Positions 14,438 through 22,690 of a stretch of DNA of 26,474 nt are shown in pieces. Within the stretch, counting starts at the first letter, position 1. Each line of letters opens with the position of its first letter. This DNA is from CAVVXX01 sp052389895. Lineage in GTDB: Bacteria; Pseudomonadota; Alphaproteobacteria; Micropepsales; Micropepsaceae. The stretch spans positions 1-26,474 of the forward strand of contig JBQTHM010000051.1 in the NCBI GenBank assembly GCA_052389895.1. The letters run 5' to 3'. Below the pieces are notes generated by a model. That model had not been told where the DNA came from. It did no database searches and saw only the letters and a list, made by a program, of their open reading frames with translations. Made by a program: the position numbers and the translations under genes.

Positions 14438-15051
14438 CCGCCAAACAGCCATGAAAATAGGGACTTTCGCGCCGGTTTCAAGCCGCGCAGCGCGTCGCGG
14501 ATGGCGCGTGAAACCACCTCTATGGAGGCCATGCCGTCCACGGTACGCAGCTTGCCTTGCCGGCGGTAGTAATCGAGCAGGGGCGCCGTCTGCCTGTGGT
14601 AGACGGCCAGCCGGTTGCGCAAGGTTTCCGGGTTGTCGTCGGCGCGCGCGGCGGCCGGATTTTCACGGATGCGGCTTTCCATGCGACTCACAAGGGCCTC
14701 GTCGTTCACTTTGAGCTCAATGACCGCGTCGATTTTCTGACTGCGCCCCGCCAGCATGCGGTCTAACGCCTCGGCCTGGGCGATGGTGCGGGGAAAGCCG
14801 TCGAAGACCGCCCCCCCGGCACAATCGGGTTTCTCGATACGCTCGGCGATGATGCCGATTACGATTTCGTCCGGCACGAGGTCGCCCCGGTCCATGATTG
14901 CCTTGCACTTCTGGCCGAGCTCGCTGCCAGCGGCCACCGCCGCGCGCAGCATATCGCCGGTCGAAAGCTGTTTGAGGCCGAGTTCCTTTTCCAGAAGCTG
15001 AGCTTGCGTGCCCTTTCCGGCCCCGGGCGGACCGAACAGGATCAGATTCAT
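14434..15051 (-). CDS. adk: Adenylate kinase, short-LID form
   Basis: This cytoplasmic enzyme interconverts ATP + AMP and 2 ADP. The 205 residues hold the P-loop GPPGAGKGTQ (7-16), STGDMLRAAV, GFPRTIAQAEALD and RLAVYHRQTAPLLDYY. The LID between about 125 and 140 is short and has no zinc cysteines, the usual alphaproteobacterial type. A C-terminal extension KSLFSWLFGG is unusual. The ATG overlaps the secY stop as ATGA. Confidence 0.97.
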   Translation of the reverse strand: MNLILFGPPGAGKGTQAQLLEKELGLKQLSTGDMLRAAVAAGSELGQKCKAIMDRGDLVPDEIVIGIIAERIEKPDCAGGAVFDGFPRTIAQAEALDRMLAGRSQKIDAVIELKVNDEALVSRMESRIRENPAAARADDNPETLRNRLAVYHRQTAPLLDYYRRQGKLRTVDGMASIEVVSRAIRDALRGLKPARKSLFSWLFGG

Positions 15052-16391
15052 GTTCGCCCGCTGCTGGAGCGCGCGCCCCTCAGCCGCGCCTTCTTGATCA
15101 GGCCTTCATACTGCTGGGCAATGAGATGGCTTTGAATTTGCGCCACGGTGTCCATCGTGACGCTGACCACAATCAGGATGGACGTGCCGCCCATGGTGAA
15201 CATGTTGGTTCCCGCGTCTGCGATTTCGGGAACGAGGCACACGAACGCAAGATACACCGCGCCCACCACCGTAATGCGCGTGAGCACGAAATCGATGTAC
15301 TCGGCTGTCTTCTTTCCGGGGCGGATTCCGGGGATGAACCCGCCATATTTTTTCAGATTGTCGGCCGTGTCTTCGGGGTTGAAGACGATCGCGGTGTAGA
15401 AAAAGGCAAAGAAAATGATCAGCGCGCCATAGAGACCGATGAACAGGGGCTGGCCTGGGCTCAGCAGGGCCACTGCCGTTTGCAGCCATTCGGGAATGTT
15501 CTGCGCATTGAAGCCCGCAACTGTCACGGGCAAAAGCAACAGCGAAGACGCGAAAATCGGCGGAATAACACCGGACACATTCAACTTGAGCGGCAAATGC
15601 GAAGCCTCTCCGCCAAAGATGCGGTTGCCCATTTGCCGCTTGGGGTACTGCACGAGCAGGCGGCGCTGTGCGCGCTCGATGAAAACGATGAAGGTAATGA
15701 GCGCCACGATGCCGAGAATGATCCCGAACAGGGTCACGGGCGACATTGCGCCCGTGCGCGTGGACTCAAAGGCCTGGAAAACATAACGGGGAAATGTCGC
15801 AACGATGCCGGCGAAGATAATGAGCGAGATGCCGTTGCCCACGCCACGCGCGGTGATCTGCTCGCCCAGCCACATCAGAAAGATCGTGCCGCCTGTAAGC
15901 GTGATCACCGTGGACAGCCGGAAGAACATGCCCGGCTCCATTACCACGCTGCCCCAGTTCTCAAGGCCTATGGCAATACCATACGCCTGCATGGCCGCGA
16001 GAAGCACGGTTCCGTAGCGCGTGTATTGATTGATCTGTTTGCGTCCCGATTCGCCTTCTTTTTTCAGCCGCTCCAACTCCGGAGACACTGTCGTCATCAG
16101 CTGAATAATGATCGAGGCCGAGATGTACGGCATGATACCGAGTGAAAAGACCGCCATGCGCTCGATCGCGCCGCCTGCCAGCATATTGAACATGTCCAGC
16201 AGGCCGCCCTGCTGCTGCTGGATTTGCCGGGCAAGTTCGCTCGGGTCGATGCCGGGCATCGGAATGTACGTGCCCAGCCGGGCAACGATGAGAGCGATCA
16301 GCGTGAAAAAGATGCGCTGGCGAAGCTCGGTCGCCTTCGAAAACGCTGAGAAGTTGAAATTGGCTGCCAGTTGTTCTGCTGCGGAAGGCAT
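15048..16391 (-). CDS. secY: Preprotein translocase subunit SecY
   Basis: The 447 residues with ten membrane helices form the channel of the general secretion pathway with SecE and SecG. Recognisable parts are RIFFTLIALIVARLGTYIPMPGID near the N-terminus, GIMPYISASIIIQLM (TM2), GGEASHLPLKLNVSGVIPPIFASS (split: GGEASHLPLKLNVSG / VIPPIFASS), and EYIDFVLTRITVVGA. The C-terminus ends KARLRGARSSSGRT. The rplO stop lies 44 bases upstream, and a TATAAT is present in that gap. Confidence 0.98.
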   Translation of the reverse strand: MPSAAEQLAANFNFSAFSKATELRQRIFFTLIALIVARLGTYIPMPGIDPSELARQIQQQQGGLLDMFNMLAGGAIERMAVFSLGIMPYISASIIIQLMTTVSPELERLKKEGESGRKQINQYTRYGTVLLAAMQAYGIAIGLENWGSVVMEPGMFFRLSTVITLTGGTIFLMWLGEQITARGVGNGISLIIFAGIVATFPRYVFQAFESTRTGAMSPVTLFGIILGIVALITFIVFIERAQRRLLVQYPKRQMGNRIFGGEASHLPLKLNVSGVIPPIFASSLLLLPVTVAGFNAQNIPEWLQTAVALLSPGQPLFIGLYGALIIFFAFFYTAIVFNPEDTADNLKKYGGFIPGIRPGKKTAEYIDFVLTRITVVGAVYLAFVCLVPEIADAGTNMFTMGGTSILIVVSVTMDTVAQIQSHLIAQQYEGLIKKARLRGARSSSGRT

Positions 16392-16418
16392 CGTGTACTC
16401 CGGGAGCGCGTGGCCCCG

Positions 16419-16424
16419 ATTATA
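16419..16424 (-). promoter_or_regulatory. Isolated -10-like box before secY
   Basis: A perfect TATAAT on the minus strand in the 44-base gap between rplO and secY. I find no convincing -35 at 16-18 bases, so this may be chance or a weak internal promoter for secY-adk. Confidence 0.25.
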
Positions 16425-16435
16425 TAGGTGCTCGA

Positions 16436-16987
16436 CTAGGCGTTTGCCTGTGCCCGCTTTTCGGCGGCCTTGGCGCGGCGCTGTTGACGTTTGCCGGGCT
16501 CGCCTTTGCGGTTCATGCGAACGGGTTTTCTGAACATAATCATGACGTTCCCGCCTGCCTTCTTAACCGCCTCGATCGCGGGTCTGGATGCGCCCGCCAC
16601 TTCAAAGTTGAGCGTTGCCCTAAGTTCGCCCTGGCCGAGCAGGCGGACTCCGTCGCGAGCATTTCGCGCGACTCCCGCCGCGAGAAGCGCCTGATACGTG
16701 ATGGTTTCCGCCGGGTTGAGTTTGCCCGCATCCACCGCCGCCTGGATGCGGCCGAGATTCACCTCGGCAAAGTCGTTACCAAAGCGGTTGAAAAAGCCGC
16801 GCTTCGGCACGCGGCGATGCAGCGCCGTCTGGCCGCCTTCGAATCCGGCAATGGTTACGCCGGCGCGCGCTTTCGCGCCCTTCATACCGCGCCCTGCGGT
16901 TTTGCCGACACCGGAACTGGAGCCGCGGCCAACCTTGAACTTGCGCTTGCGGGCGCCTGCACGGTCGCGCAACTGGTTCAGTTTCAT
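16436..16987 (-). CDS. rplO: 50S ribosomal protein L15
   Basis: The 183 residues begin MKLNQLRDRAGARKRK and carry the Gly/Lys-rich segment GRGSSSGVGKTAGRGMKGAKAR, seen as GRGSSSGVGKTAGRGMKG / AKAR, and FEGGQTALHRRVPKRGF. It is longer than the common 145-160 residues because of a basic tail (KRQQRRAKAAEKRAQANA). The ATG overlaps the rpmD stop as ATGA. Confidence 0.97.
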   Translation of the reverse strand: MKLNQLRDRAGARKRKFKVGRGSSSGVGKTAGRGMKGAKARAGVTIAGFEGGQTALHRRVPKRGFFNRFGNDFAEVNLGRIQAAVDAGKLNPAETITYQALLAAGVARNARDGVRLLGQGELRATLNFEVAGASRPAIEAVKKAGGNVMIMFRKPVRMNRKGEPGKRQQRRAKAAEKRAQANA

Positions 16988-17340
16988 TGTGCGCCCTCGC
17001 CTACGATTTCTACCAAACTGGACACTTTGCGGATCATCCCGCGCACGGCCTGCGTATCGGGCAAAGTACGCTCGCGCCGGATCTTGCCAAGGCCAAGCCC
17101 GCGCAACGTGGCTGCAATTCGCTCCGGCTTACGGTTTGCGCTGTGAATCTGACGCACCGTGACCGTCTTTCCGGGATAGGTCTTCGCCTGCGGCTTGCTT
17201 GTCTGTGCCGCGGGTGCTGGTGCCGGAGTCACTTGCGGAGCTGGCGCCGGCTTCTTGGCTGCGGCATCCGCCTTTTTGGCCATCGCCTTCTTGGCCGGTT
17301 TCTTCGCGCCTGTTTTCGAGCCGCTTCTGGTTTCTGTCAT
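16984..17340 (-). CDS. rpmD: 50S ribosomal protein L30 with long N-terminal extension
   Basis: The start is the ATG at 17340, one base after the rpsE stop; an open frame upstream to 17379 overlaps rpsE and is ignored. The L30 domain is only the last ~60 residues: KTVTVRQIHSANRKPERIAA, then LRGLGLGKIRRERTLPDTQA and GMIRKVSSLVEIV. The preceding ~58 residues are Lys/Ala repeats (GAKKPAKKAMAKKADAA) and Pro/Ala runs. L30 proteins are normally about 60 residues, so the protein is doubled in length. Confidence 0.95.
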   Translation of the reverse strand: MTETRSGSKTGAKKPAKKAMAKKADAAAKKPAPAPQVTPAPAPAAQTSKPQAKTYPGKTVTVRQIHSANRKPERIAATLRGLGLGKIRRERTLPDTQAVRGMIRKVSSLVEIVGEGAQ

Positions 17341-17341
17341 A

Positions 17342-17920
17342 TCAGCCTCCCGCGCCCGCTTCGGCCGCCTTTTCGGCAACCTTGCCTTCGCGGCGCTGGA
17401 TGATTTCAGTCACCGTCTTGCCGCGCCGTTGCGCGATCATACGGGGGGACTGCTGGCGGCGCAGCGCATCGAACGTCGCACGCACCATATTGTATGGGTT
17501 CGAAGTCCCCAAGCTCTTGGACACGACGTCACCCACGCCCAAGCTTTCGAACACCGCGCGCATGGGCCCGCCCGCGATGATGCCCGTCCCAGCCACTGCC
17601 GGACGAATGATCACTTTGCCGGCGCCGTGATGGCCTTTGCTTTCGTGGTGCAGCGTGCGGCCGTCCTTGAGCGGCACGCGGATCATATTGCGTTTGGCGG
17701 CGTCGGTCGCCTTGCGGATGGCTTCCGGCACCTCGCGCGCTTTGCCGTGCCCGAAGCCCACGCGACCGCGCTGATCGCCGACCACGACAAGTGCAGCAAA
17801 GCCGAACCGACGGCCGCCCTTTACGACCTTGGCGACGCGGTTGATATGGACGAGCTTGTCGATCAGCTCGCCTTCGCGCTCTTCGCGGTCCCGATCCCTT
17901 TCGCGGCGTTCTCGCGCCAT
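17342..17920 (-). CDS. rpsE: 30S ribosomal protein S5
   Basis: The 192 residues start with a highly charged RERRERDRDREEREGE segment, then the S5 double-stranded-RNA-binding fold: LIDKLVHINRVAKVVKGGRR, RVGFGHGKAREVPEAIRKA, and the domain with AGTGIIAGGPMRAVFESLG. S5 works in translational accuracy and mRNA unwinding. It lies nine bases after rplR and one base before rpmD. Confidence 0.98.
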   Translation of the reverse strand: MARERRERDRDREEREGELIDKLVHINRVAKVVKGGRRFGFAALVVVGDQRGRVGFGHGKAREVPEAIRKATDAAKRNMIRVPLKDGRTLHHESKGHHGAGKVIIRPAVAGTGIIAGGPMRAVFESLGVGDVVSKSLGTSNPYNMVRATFDALRRQQSPRMIAQRRGKTVTEIIQRREGKVAEKAAEAGAGG

Positions 17921-17929
17921 GTTTGCTCC

Positions 17930-18292
17930 TTAGAATTCCAATCCGGTTTCGCGCGCGGATTCCGCCAGCGCCTTTACGCGCCCGTGGTAGAGGTAGCCAC
18001 CCCTGTCGAAGGCCACCTGCTTCACACCCTTTTCGAGAGCGCGTTTGGCAATCAACTTGCCAACCTCTGCGGCGGCGCCAACGTTCCACGTCTTAACCTT
18101 GGCGTCGCTCTTCGTCATTTCCAGCGTCGAAGCCGATGCGATTGTTTTTTGCGCCGCGTCGTCAATAAGTTGCGCATAAATGTGGCGTCCCGAACGGAAC
18201 ACCGAGAGACGCGGGCGGCCCATCGCAACCTGCGCTATGCGATAGCGCACACGATGCTGGCGTCTGGCAAAAAGTTTCGAGATCCTGCCCAT
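17930..18292 (-). CDS. rplR: 50S ribosomal protein L18
   Basis: The 120 residues include RRQHRVRYRIAQV, RPRLSVFRSGRHIYAQLIDD, VGKLIAKRALEKGVKQVAFD and RGGYLYHGRVKALAE-SARE, the L18 pattern for a 5S-rRNA-binding protein. Its ATG shares one base with the rplF stop (TAATG), a tight coupling. Confidence 0.98.
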   Translation of the reverse strand: MGRISKLFARRQHRVRYRIAQVAMGRPRLSVFRSGRHIYAQLIDDAAQKTIASASTLEMTKSDAKVKTWNVGAAAEVGKLIAKRALEKGVKQVAFDRGGYLYHGRVKALAESARETGLEF

Positions 18293-18822
18293 TATTTCTT
18301 CTTGCCCTCTTTGCGGCGGACATATTCATCGGCGTATTTCACGCCCTTGCCCTTATAGGGCTCCGGCGGCCGGAACGCGCGGATTTCGGCGGCCACCTGG
18401 CCCACCAGCTGCTTGTCTATTCCGCTGATGGTGAGCGAAGTAGGCTTTTCCGCCGTGATCTGGATTCCCGGAGGAATCGGATAGATCACATCGTGGCTGA
18501 AGCCGAGCTGCAGCTGCAAGTTTTTTCCCTGTAATGCGGCGCGAAAACCGACGCCGCTGATTTCGAGCTTGCTGGTGAACCCCTTGGTGACGCCTTCCAC
18601 CAGATTGTTCACCAAAGTGCGCTGCATGCCCCACATGGCGCGCGCGCGTTCGGAGGTGCCGGGCGTGATCGTAATCCCCTCTGCGCCCACGGACGCTTCC
18701 ACGTCCGGCGAAAGCGTAACCTTGAGCTCGCCTTTTGGCCCTTTGACCGAAACCGTGCGGTGATCCACGGACGCTGTAACGCCCTTGGGCAGCGCGACGG
18801 GTTTCTTGCCGATACGTGACAT
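18292..18822 (-). CDS. rplF: 50S ribosomal protein L6
   Basis: The 176 residues, typical for L6, begin MSRIGKKPVALPKGV and have the KGPKGEL motif. The second of the two related domains carries GVGFRAALQGKNLQLQLGFSH and the conserved C-terminal PEPYKGKGVKYADE-YVRRKEGKKK. L6 lies near the factor-binding site. It is separated from rpsH by eight bases. Confidence 0.98.
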   Translation of the reverse strand: MSRIGKKPVALPKGVTASVDHRTVSVKGPKGELKVTLSPDVEASVGAEGITITPGTSERARAMWGMQRTLVNNLVEGVTKGFTSKLEISGVGFRAALQGKNLQLQLGFSHDVIYPIPPGIQITAEKPTSLTISGIDKQLVGQVAAEIRAFRPPEPYKGKGVKYADEYVRRKEGKKK

Positions 18823-18830
18823 ATCAGACC

Positions 18831-19229
18831 TCAGAACACATGGCAGAGAACTTCGCCGCCGACGTTCTTTTCGCGCGCCTGCGCGTCCGACATCACGCCC
18901 TGGGGCGTGGACAGAATGGCGATGCCGAGCCCTCCCCGATGCGGCCTCAATTCGCGCACAGAGTTGTATACCCGGCGGCCGGGCGTCGAGACGCGCTTGA
19001 GCTCGCGGATCACGGGGCGGCCCTCATGATATTTGAGCTCGATCTCGAATTCCTTGCGGCCATTCGTGAATTCGACTTCCGAATAACCGCGGATGAATCC
19101 TTCCATTTTCAGCACATCGAGAACACGCGCGCGCAAGCGCGATGCGGGCGCGGTCACTTTCGCGAGCCCACGCATTTGCCCGTTCTTGATGCGGGCAAGA
19201 AGATCGCCAAGCGGATCGTTGATCGCCAT
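18831..19229 (-). CDS. rpsH: 30S ribosomal protein S8
   Basis: The 132 residues from the ATG at 19229 equal the normal length, and GGAGG precedes this ATG. Upstream in-frame sequence is antisense-free but overlaps rpsN in another frame. AINDPLGDLLARIKNGQ, EFEIELKYHEGRPVIRELKR and the C-terminal GLGIAILSTPQGVMSDAQAR / EKNVGGEVLCHVF are standard. In E. coli S8 represses the spc operon at the rplE leader; no matching site was found here. Confidence 0.97.
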   Translation of the reverse strand: MAINDPLGDLLARIKNGQMRGLAKVTAPASRLRARVLDVLKMEGFIRGYSEVEFTNGRKEFEIELKYHEGRPVIRELKRVSTPGRRVYNSVRELRPHRGGLGIAILSTPQGVMSDAQAREKNVGGEVLCHVF

Positions 19230-19237
19230 GGGGCCTC

Positions 19238-19543
19238 CTACCAGCTCGCCTTGGTCATGCCAGGCACCTGGCCGAAATTGGCAAGATCGCGAAGCGCGAT
19301 GCGCGAAAGCTTGAGCTTCCGGTAATAGCCCTTCGAGCGGCCCGACATTTCGCAACGGTGATGAACGCGCGTCGGGGACGAATTGCGCGGCAGCTTGGCC
19401 ATCTTCATGCGCGCGGCAAAGCGCTCCTCCGCTGGAAGGGACATGTCCTCGGCCTTGGCTTTCAGCGCCGCGCGCTTGGCCGCGTAACGCGCCGCCATTT
19501 TCGCCCGCTTCTTATTGCGATTTATTTGGGACAGTTTTGCCAT
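19238..19543 (-). CDS. rpsN: 30S ribosomal protein S14, zinc-free form
   Basis: The 101 residues are the long form without CxxC zinc pairs. It starts MAKLSQINRNKKRAKMAARY and ends with PRNSSPTRVHHRCEMSGRSK and GYYRKLKLSRIALRDLANFG, the block that binds 16S rRNA in the head. It lies 14 bases after rplE. Confidence 0.98.
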   Translation of the reverse strand: MAKLSQINRNKKRAKMAARYAAKRAALKAKAEDMSLPAEERFAARMKMAKLPRNSSPTRVHHRCEMSGRSKGYYRKLKLSRIALRDLANFGQVPGMTKASW

Positions 19544-19557
19544 TTCGTTCCCGGCTC

Positions 19558-20307
19558 CTAATTCATGAACGGCATCTGGAAACCCTTGAGCAGCGCCTTT
19601 GCCTCCTCATCGGTTTTCGCAGTCGTGCAGATTGTGATGTCCATACCCCAGACAGTTTCGGTTTTGTCGTAATCGATTTCGAGGAACACGATATGTTCCT
19701 TCAGGCCCAGCGAATAATTTCCGCGCCCGTCGAAACTTCTTGACGATGCGCCGCGAAAGTCGCGTACACGCGGCATTGCGGTCGTTACAAGGCGGTCCAA
19801 GAATTCATACATGCGATCCTTGCGCAACGTAACCTTCACGCCGACGGGCAGGCCGACACGGATCTTCCATGTGGCGATGGATTTCTTTGCGCGCGTGATT
19901 GCTGCACGCTGGCCTGCGATAGCAGTAAGATCGTTTAGCGCCGATTGAATCTTTTTGCCGTCAGCCGCAGCCTCACCCGCGCCGATGTTCAGCACGATCT
20001 TCTCCAGCCGCGGTGCCTGAAGCGGATTCGCGTAGCCAAACTGCTTCATTAGCTCAGGCCGAACGACGTCCAAATAACGCTGTTTGAATCGCGGTGCGTA
20101 ATTGGGGTCGCGTGCGGCCTCGCCAACGGCAACAACCGTGCCTGCGCCCTTTTCCTCGCGCTTCTTGGCCTTGTCGCCCTTTTCTGCCTTGGGCGCTTTT
20201 TCGGCGCCTTCGGCTTTCGCGGGCTTCGCAGATTTTTCCGGCTTCGGCGCGGCTTCGGCCTTTTCGGCTTTCGCTGCCTTTTCCGGTTTTTTCTCTTCTT
20301 CAGACAT
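19558..20307 (-). CDS. rplE: 50S ribosomal protein L5 with charged N-terminal extension
   Basis: The ATG at 20307 lies inside the rplX stop region (8-base overlap, ATGTCTGA). The L5 core begins at about residue 66 (PNYAPRFKQRYLDVVRPELM) and continues through RLEKIVLNIGAGEA, IRVGLPVGVKVTLRKDRMYE and GNYSLGLKEHIVFLEIDYDK, binding 5S rRNA and P-site tRNA. The first ~65 residues are a low-complexity run of Lys, Ala, Glu and Pro. Total 249 against the usual ~180. Confidence 0.97.
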   Translation of the reverse strand: MSEEEKKPEKAAKAEKAEAAPKPEKSAKPAKAEGAEKAPKAEKGDKAKKREEKGAGTVVAVGEAARDPNYAPRFKQRYLDVVRPELMKQFGYANPLQAPRLEKIVLNIGAGEAAADGKKIQSALNDLTAIAGQRAAITRAKKSIATWKIRVGLPVGVKVTLRKDRMYEFLDRLVTTAMPRVRDFRGASSRSFDGRGNYSLGLKEHIVFLEIDYDKTETVWGMDITICTTAKTDEEAKALLKGFQMPFMN

Positions 20308-20617
20308 CAATCACTTCTCCGGATTTCTTGGCGAAGCGGACTTTGCGGCCGTCGCTCAGGACCTTCCATCCGATGCGCGTGGGTTTGCCCGTCTTGGGAT
20401 CGACATGGGCGATCTTGGCGAAGGGCACCGGTGACTCTTTGGTGATAATGCCGCCCTGCTGGCGCGGCGTCTGGCGCTGGTGGCGCTTGACCATGTTCAC
20501 GCCCGATACGAGCGCGCGCATTTCGTCGGGATATACGCGCAGCACCTCACCCTTGCGGCCCTTGTCGCGTCCCGCAACGACAATCACTTTGTCGCCCTTT
20601 TTTATTTTCTCCGGCAT
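20300..20617 (-). CDS. rplX: 50S ribosomal protein L24
   Basis: The 105 residues start at the ATG at 20617, which shares a base with the rplN stop (TGATG). KKGDKVIVVAGRDKGRKGEV is the KOW motif, followed by GVNMVKRHQRQTPRQQGGII and PTRIGWKVLSDGRKVRFAKK. L24 is an early assembly protein near the tunnel exit. The length is normal. Confidence 0.98.
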   Translation of the reverse strand: MPEKIKKGDKVIVVAGRDKGRKGEVLRVYPDEMRALVSGVNMVKRHQRQTPRQQGGIITKESPVPFAKIAHVDPKTGKPTRIGWKVLSDGRKVRFAKKSGEVIDV

Positions 20618-20985
20618 CAAAGCACCTCCGGCGCAAGACTGATGATCTTCATGTGATTTTTGGCGCGCAGCTCGCGCGTCACAGGACCGAAGATGCGCGT
20701 GCCGATCGGTTCGCCCTGGTTTGTGACCAGCACCGCCGCATTGTTGTCGAAACGGATAAGGCTGCCGTCCGGGCGGCGCACGCCGTGCGCCGTCCGCACC
20801 ACGACCGCCTTGAGCACCTCGCCCTTTTTCACGCGGCCGCGCGGGATGGCATCCTTCACGCTTACGACGATGGTATCGCCCACCGTCGCATACCTCCGGC
20901 GCGATCCGCCCAGCACCTTGATGCACATGACGCGTCTGGCGCCGGAATTATCGGCCACGTCCAGCTCTGTGGTCATCTGGATCAT
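20617..20985 (-). CDS. rplN: 50S ribosomal protein L14
   Basis: The 122 residues from ATG 20985 equal the standard length (MIQMTTELDVADNSGARRVM, then VVVRTAHGVRRPDGSLIRFD, NAAVLVTNQGEPIGTRIFGP). The start overlaps the rpsQ stop as ATGA. The frame extends upstream to 21051, but that part is within rpsQ and unlike L14. Confidence 0.98.
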   Translation of the reverse strand: MIQMTTELDVADNSGARRVMCIKVLGGSRRRYATVGDTIVVSVKDAIPRGRVKKGEVLKAVVVRTAHGVRRPDGSLIRFDNNAAVLVTNQGEPIGTRIFGPVTRELRAKNHMKIISLAPEVL

Positions 20986-21233
20986 GACTTCGCACTCGCT
21001 CCCACGTGCTCGACAACTTCCCAACGCTTCATTCTGGAAATCGGGCGGCACTCGCGGATGCGCACGATGTCGCCAACCTTGGAGGCTTTCTTCTCGTCAT
21101 GGGCATGGTATTTCTTCGATCGGCTCACCGTCTTGCCGTAAACCGGGTGCATGAAGCGCCGCTCCACCTCGACCACGACGGTCTTGGCGTTCTTGTCGCT
21201 CACCACCACACCCTGCAATACGCGTTTCGGCAT
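20982..21233 (-). CDS. rpsQ: 30S ribosomal protein S17
   Basis: The 83 residues carry RVLQGVVVSDKNAKTVVVEV, the YGKTVSRSKKYHAHDE block and GDIVRIRECRPISRMKRWEV, all S17 hallmarks. S17 is a primary 16S-binding protein. Length is normal, without an extension. Confidence 0.98.
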   Translation of the reverse strand: MPKRVLQGVVVSDKNAKTVVVEVERRFMHPVYGKTVSRSKKYHAHDEKKASKVGDIVRIRECRPISRMKRWEVVEHVGASAKS

Positions 21234-21242
21234 GCGCCTCTC

Positions 21243-21554
21243 CTATCTCTTTTTCACGGCGCGCTTCGCCGGCTTCTTCGCAGGTCTGGCCTCTTCGGTC
21301 TTTTCCGCCTTCGGCGCACTTGTCTTGGGAGTTCGTATCGCCGTGGCCGCTGCCATTTCCGGATGGCGCATACGCTCGCCCATCAAGGTCAAAATGCACG
21401 CAATATCGCGCCGCACTTCTCGCGGGCGGTTGGTATTCTCGAGCTGGCCGTTCGCTTTCTGAAAGCGCAGGTTAAACTGCTCCTTCTTGAGCTTCTGGAG
21501 TGCATCCACAAGCTCGTCCTGCGACTTGCCTCGCCATTCGGCTGCATCAGCCAT
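21243..21554 (-). CDS. rpmC: 50S ribosomal protein L29 with Lys-rich C-terminal extension
   Basis: The ATG at 21554, eight bases after the rplP stop, gives 103 residues; a TTG at 21566 is an alternative. The L29 core (KSQDELVDALQKLKKEQFNL, then RFQKANGQLENTNRPREVRR, DIACILTLMGER) covers about 62 residues. About 40 further residues are Ala/Lys/Pro/Glu-rich (KKPAKRAVKKR at the end). Confidence 0.95.
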   Translation of the reverse strand: MADAAEWRGKSQDELVDALQKLKKEQFNLRFQKANGQLENTNRPREVRRDIACILTLMGERMRHPEMAAATAIRTPKTSAPKAEKTEEARPAKKPAKRAVKKR

Positions 21555-21562
21555 TGCGGTCC

Positions 21563-21976
21563 TCAAATGCCCAGACGCGACACGAATTTGGTGGCAACGG
21601 ACAATTTTGCCGCCGCCAAATCCATGGCTTCCTTTGCTGTCTCACGTGAAACGCCATCCACTTCGAAAAGAATTCGGCCGGGCTTTACTTTTGCTACCCA
21701 GAATTCCGGCGAGCCCTTGCCCGAGCCCATGCGCACTTCCGCAGGCTTTTTCGAAACCGGCACGTCCGGAAAAATGCGGATCCATACGCGGCCCGCACGC
21801 TTCATATGGCGCGTGAGCGCGCGGCGCGCCGCTTCGATCTCGCGCGCCGTAAGCCGCTCCGGCTCCACCGCTTTTAAGCCGTATGACCCGAAGGCAAGCG
21901 TGAAGCCGCCCTTCGCGGAGCCATGGATGCGCCCCTTCTGCTGCTTGCGGTATTTCGTTCGTTGCGGTTGGAGCAC
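21563..21976 (-). CDS. rplP: 50S ribosomal protein L16
   Basis: The 137 residues start with GTG at 21976, giving MLQPQRTKYRKQQKGRIHG. GFTLAFGSYGLKAVEPERLT, IRIFPDVPVSKKPAEVRMGS and GKGSPEFWVAKVKPGRILFE follow in the L16 order. L16 helps form the tRNA-binding A site. It begins six bases after rpsC. Confidence 0.98.
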   Translation of the reverse strand: MLQPQRTKYRKQQKGRIHGSAKGGFTLAFGSYGLKAVEPERLTAREIEAARRALTRHMKRAGRVWIRIFPDVPVSKKPAEVRMGSGKGSPEFWVAKVKPGRILFEVDGVSRETAKEAMDLAAAKLSVATKFVSRLGI

Positions 21977-21982
21977 GGCTCG

Positions 21983-22690
21983 TTACTCCGGCGCTGCCGC
22001 GGGGCGCTGGGGGCGGCTCTCTGCCGCTTCCGCTATGCGCTTGTCCTGCGCCATGGGATCGTGATCCATGATTTCGCCCTTGAATATCCAGACCTTCACG
22101 CCGCATGTTCCATAGGTGGTTTTCGCGGTCGACACTCCATAATCAATGTCGGCACGAAGCGTGTGCAGTGGTACCCGGCCTTCGCGATACCACTCGACGC
22201 GTGCAATCTCGGCGCCGCCAAGGCGGCCCGTGCAGTTGATGCGGATGCCCTGCGCGCCCAAGCGCATGGCCGACTGCACAGCGCGCTTCATGGCGCGACG
22301 GAATCCGACGCGGCGCTCCAGTTGCTGAGAGATATTGTCCGCTACCAGCTTCGCGTCGATTTCGGGTTTGCGGATTTCGACAATGTTGAGGTGAACTTCG
22401 CTGTCGGTGAACTTCGCAAGGTCGACCTTCAGCTTGTCGATGTCAGCGCCTTTCTTGCCTATGACGACGCCAGGACGCGCCGAATGTATCGTAATCCGGC
22501 ACTTCCTGTGCGGGCGCTCGATAAGGATTCGCGACACGCCCGCCTGCCTCAGCTTGTCGAGCAAGTAGTTGCGAATCTTGATGTCTTCCTGGAGAAGCTT
22601 TCCGTACTCCTTCTTGTTCGCATACCAGCGCGAGTCCCAGGTGCGGTTGACACCAAGCCTCAGCCCGATCGGATTGACCTTCTGACCCAT
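21983..22690 (-). CDS. rpsC: 30S ribosomal protein S3
   Basis: The 235 residues begin MGQKVNPIGLRLGVNRTWDS, with the KH domain GVVIGKKGADIDKLKVDLAK at about 75-95 and GAEIARVEWYREGRVPLHTL in the C-terminal domain. S3 lines the mRNA entry. The last ~10 residues (RPQRPAAAPE) are an Ala/Pro tail. The start shares one base with the rplV stop (TGATG). Confidence 0.98.
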   Translation of the reverse strand: MGQKVNPIGLRLGVNRTWDSRWYANKKEYGKLLQEDIKIRNYLLDKLRQAGVSRILIERPHRKCRITIHSARPGVVIGKKGADIDKLKVDLAKFTDSEVHLNIVEIRKPEIDAKLVADNISQQLERRVGFRRAMKRAVQSAMRLGAQGIRINCTGRLGGAEIARVEWYREGRVPLHTLRADIDYGVSTAKTTYGTCGVKVWIFKGEIMDHDPMAQDKRIAEAAESRPQRPAAAPE

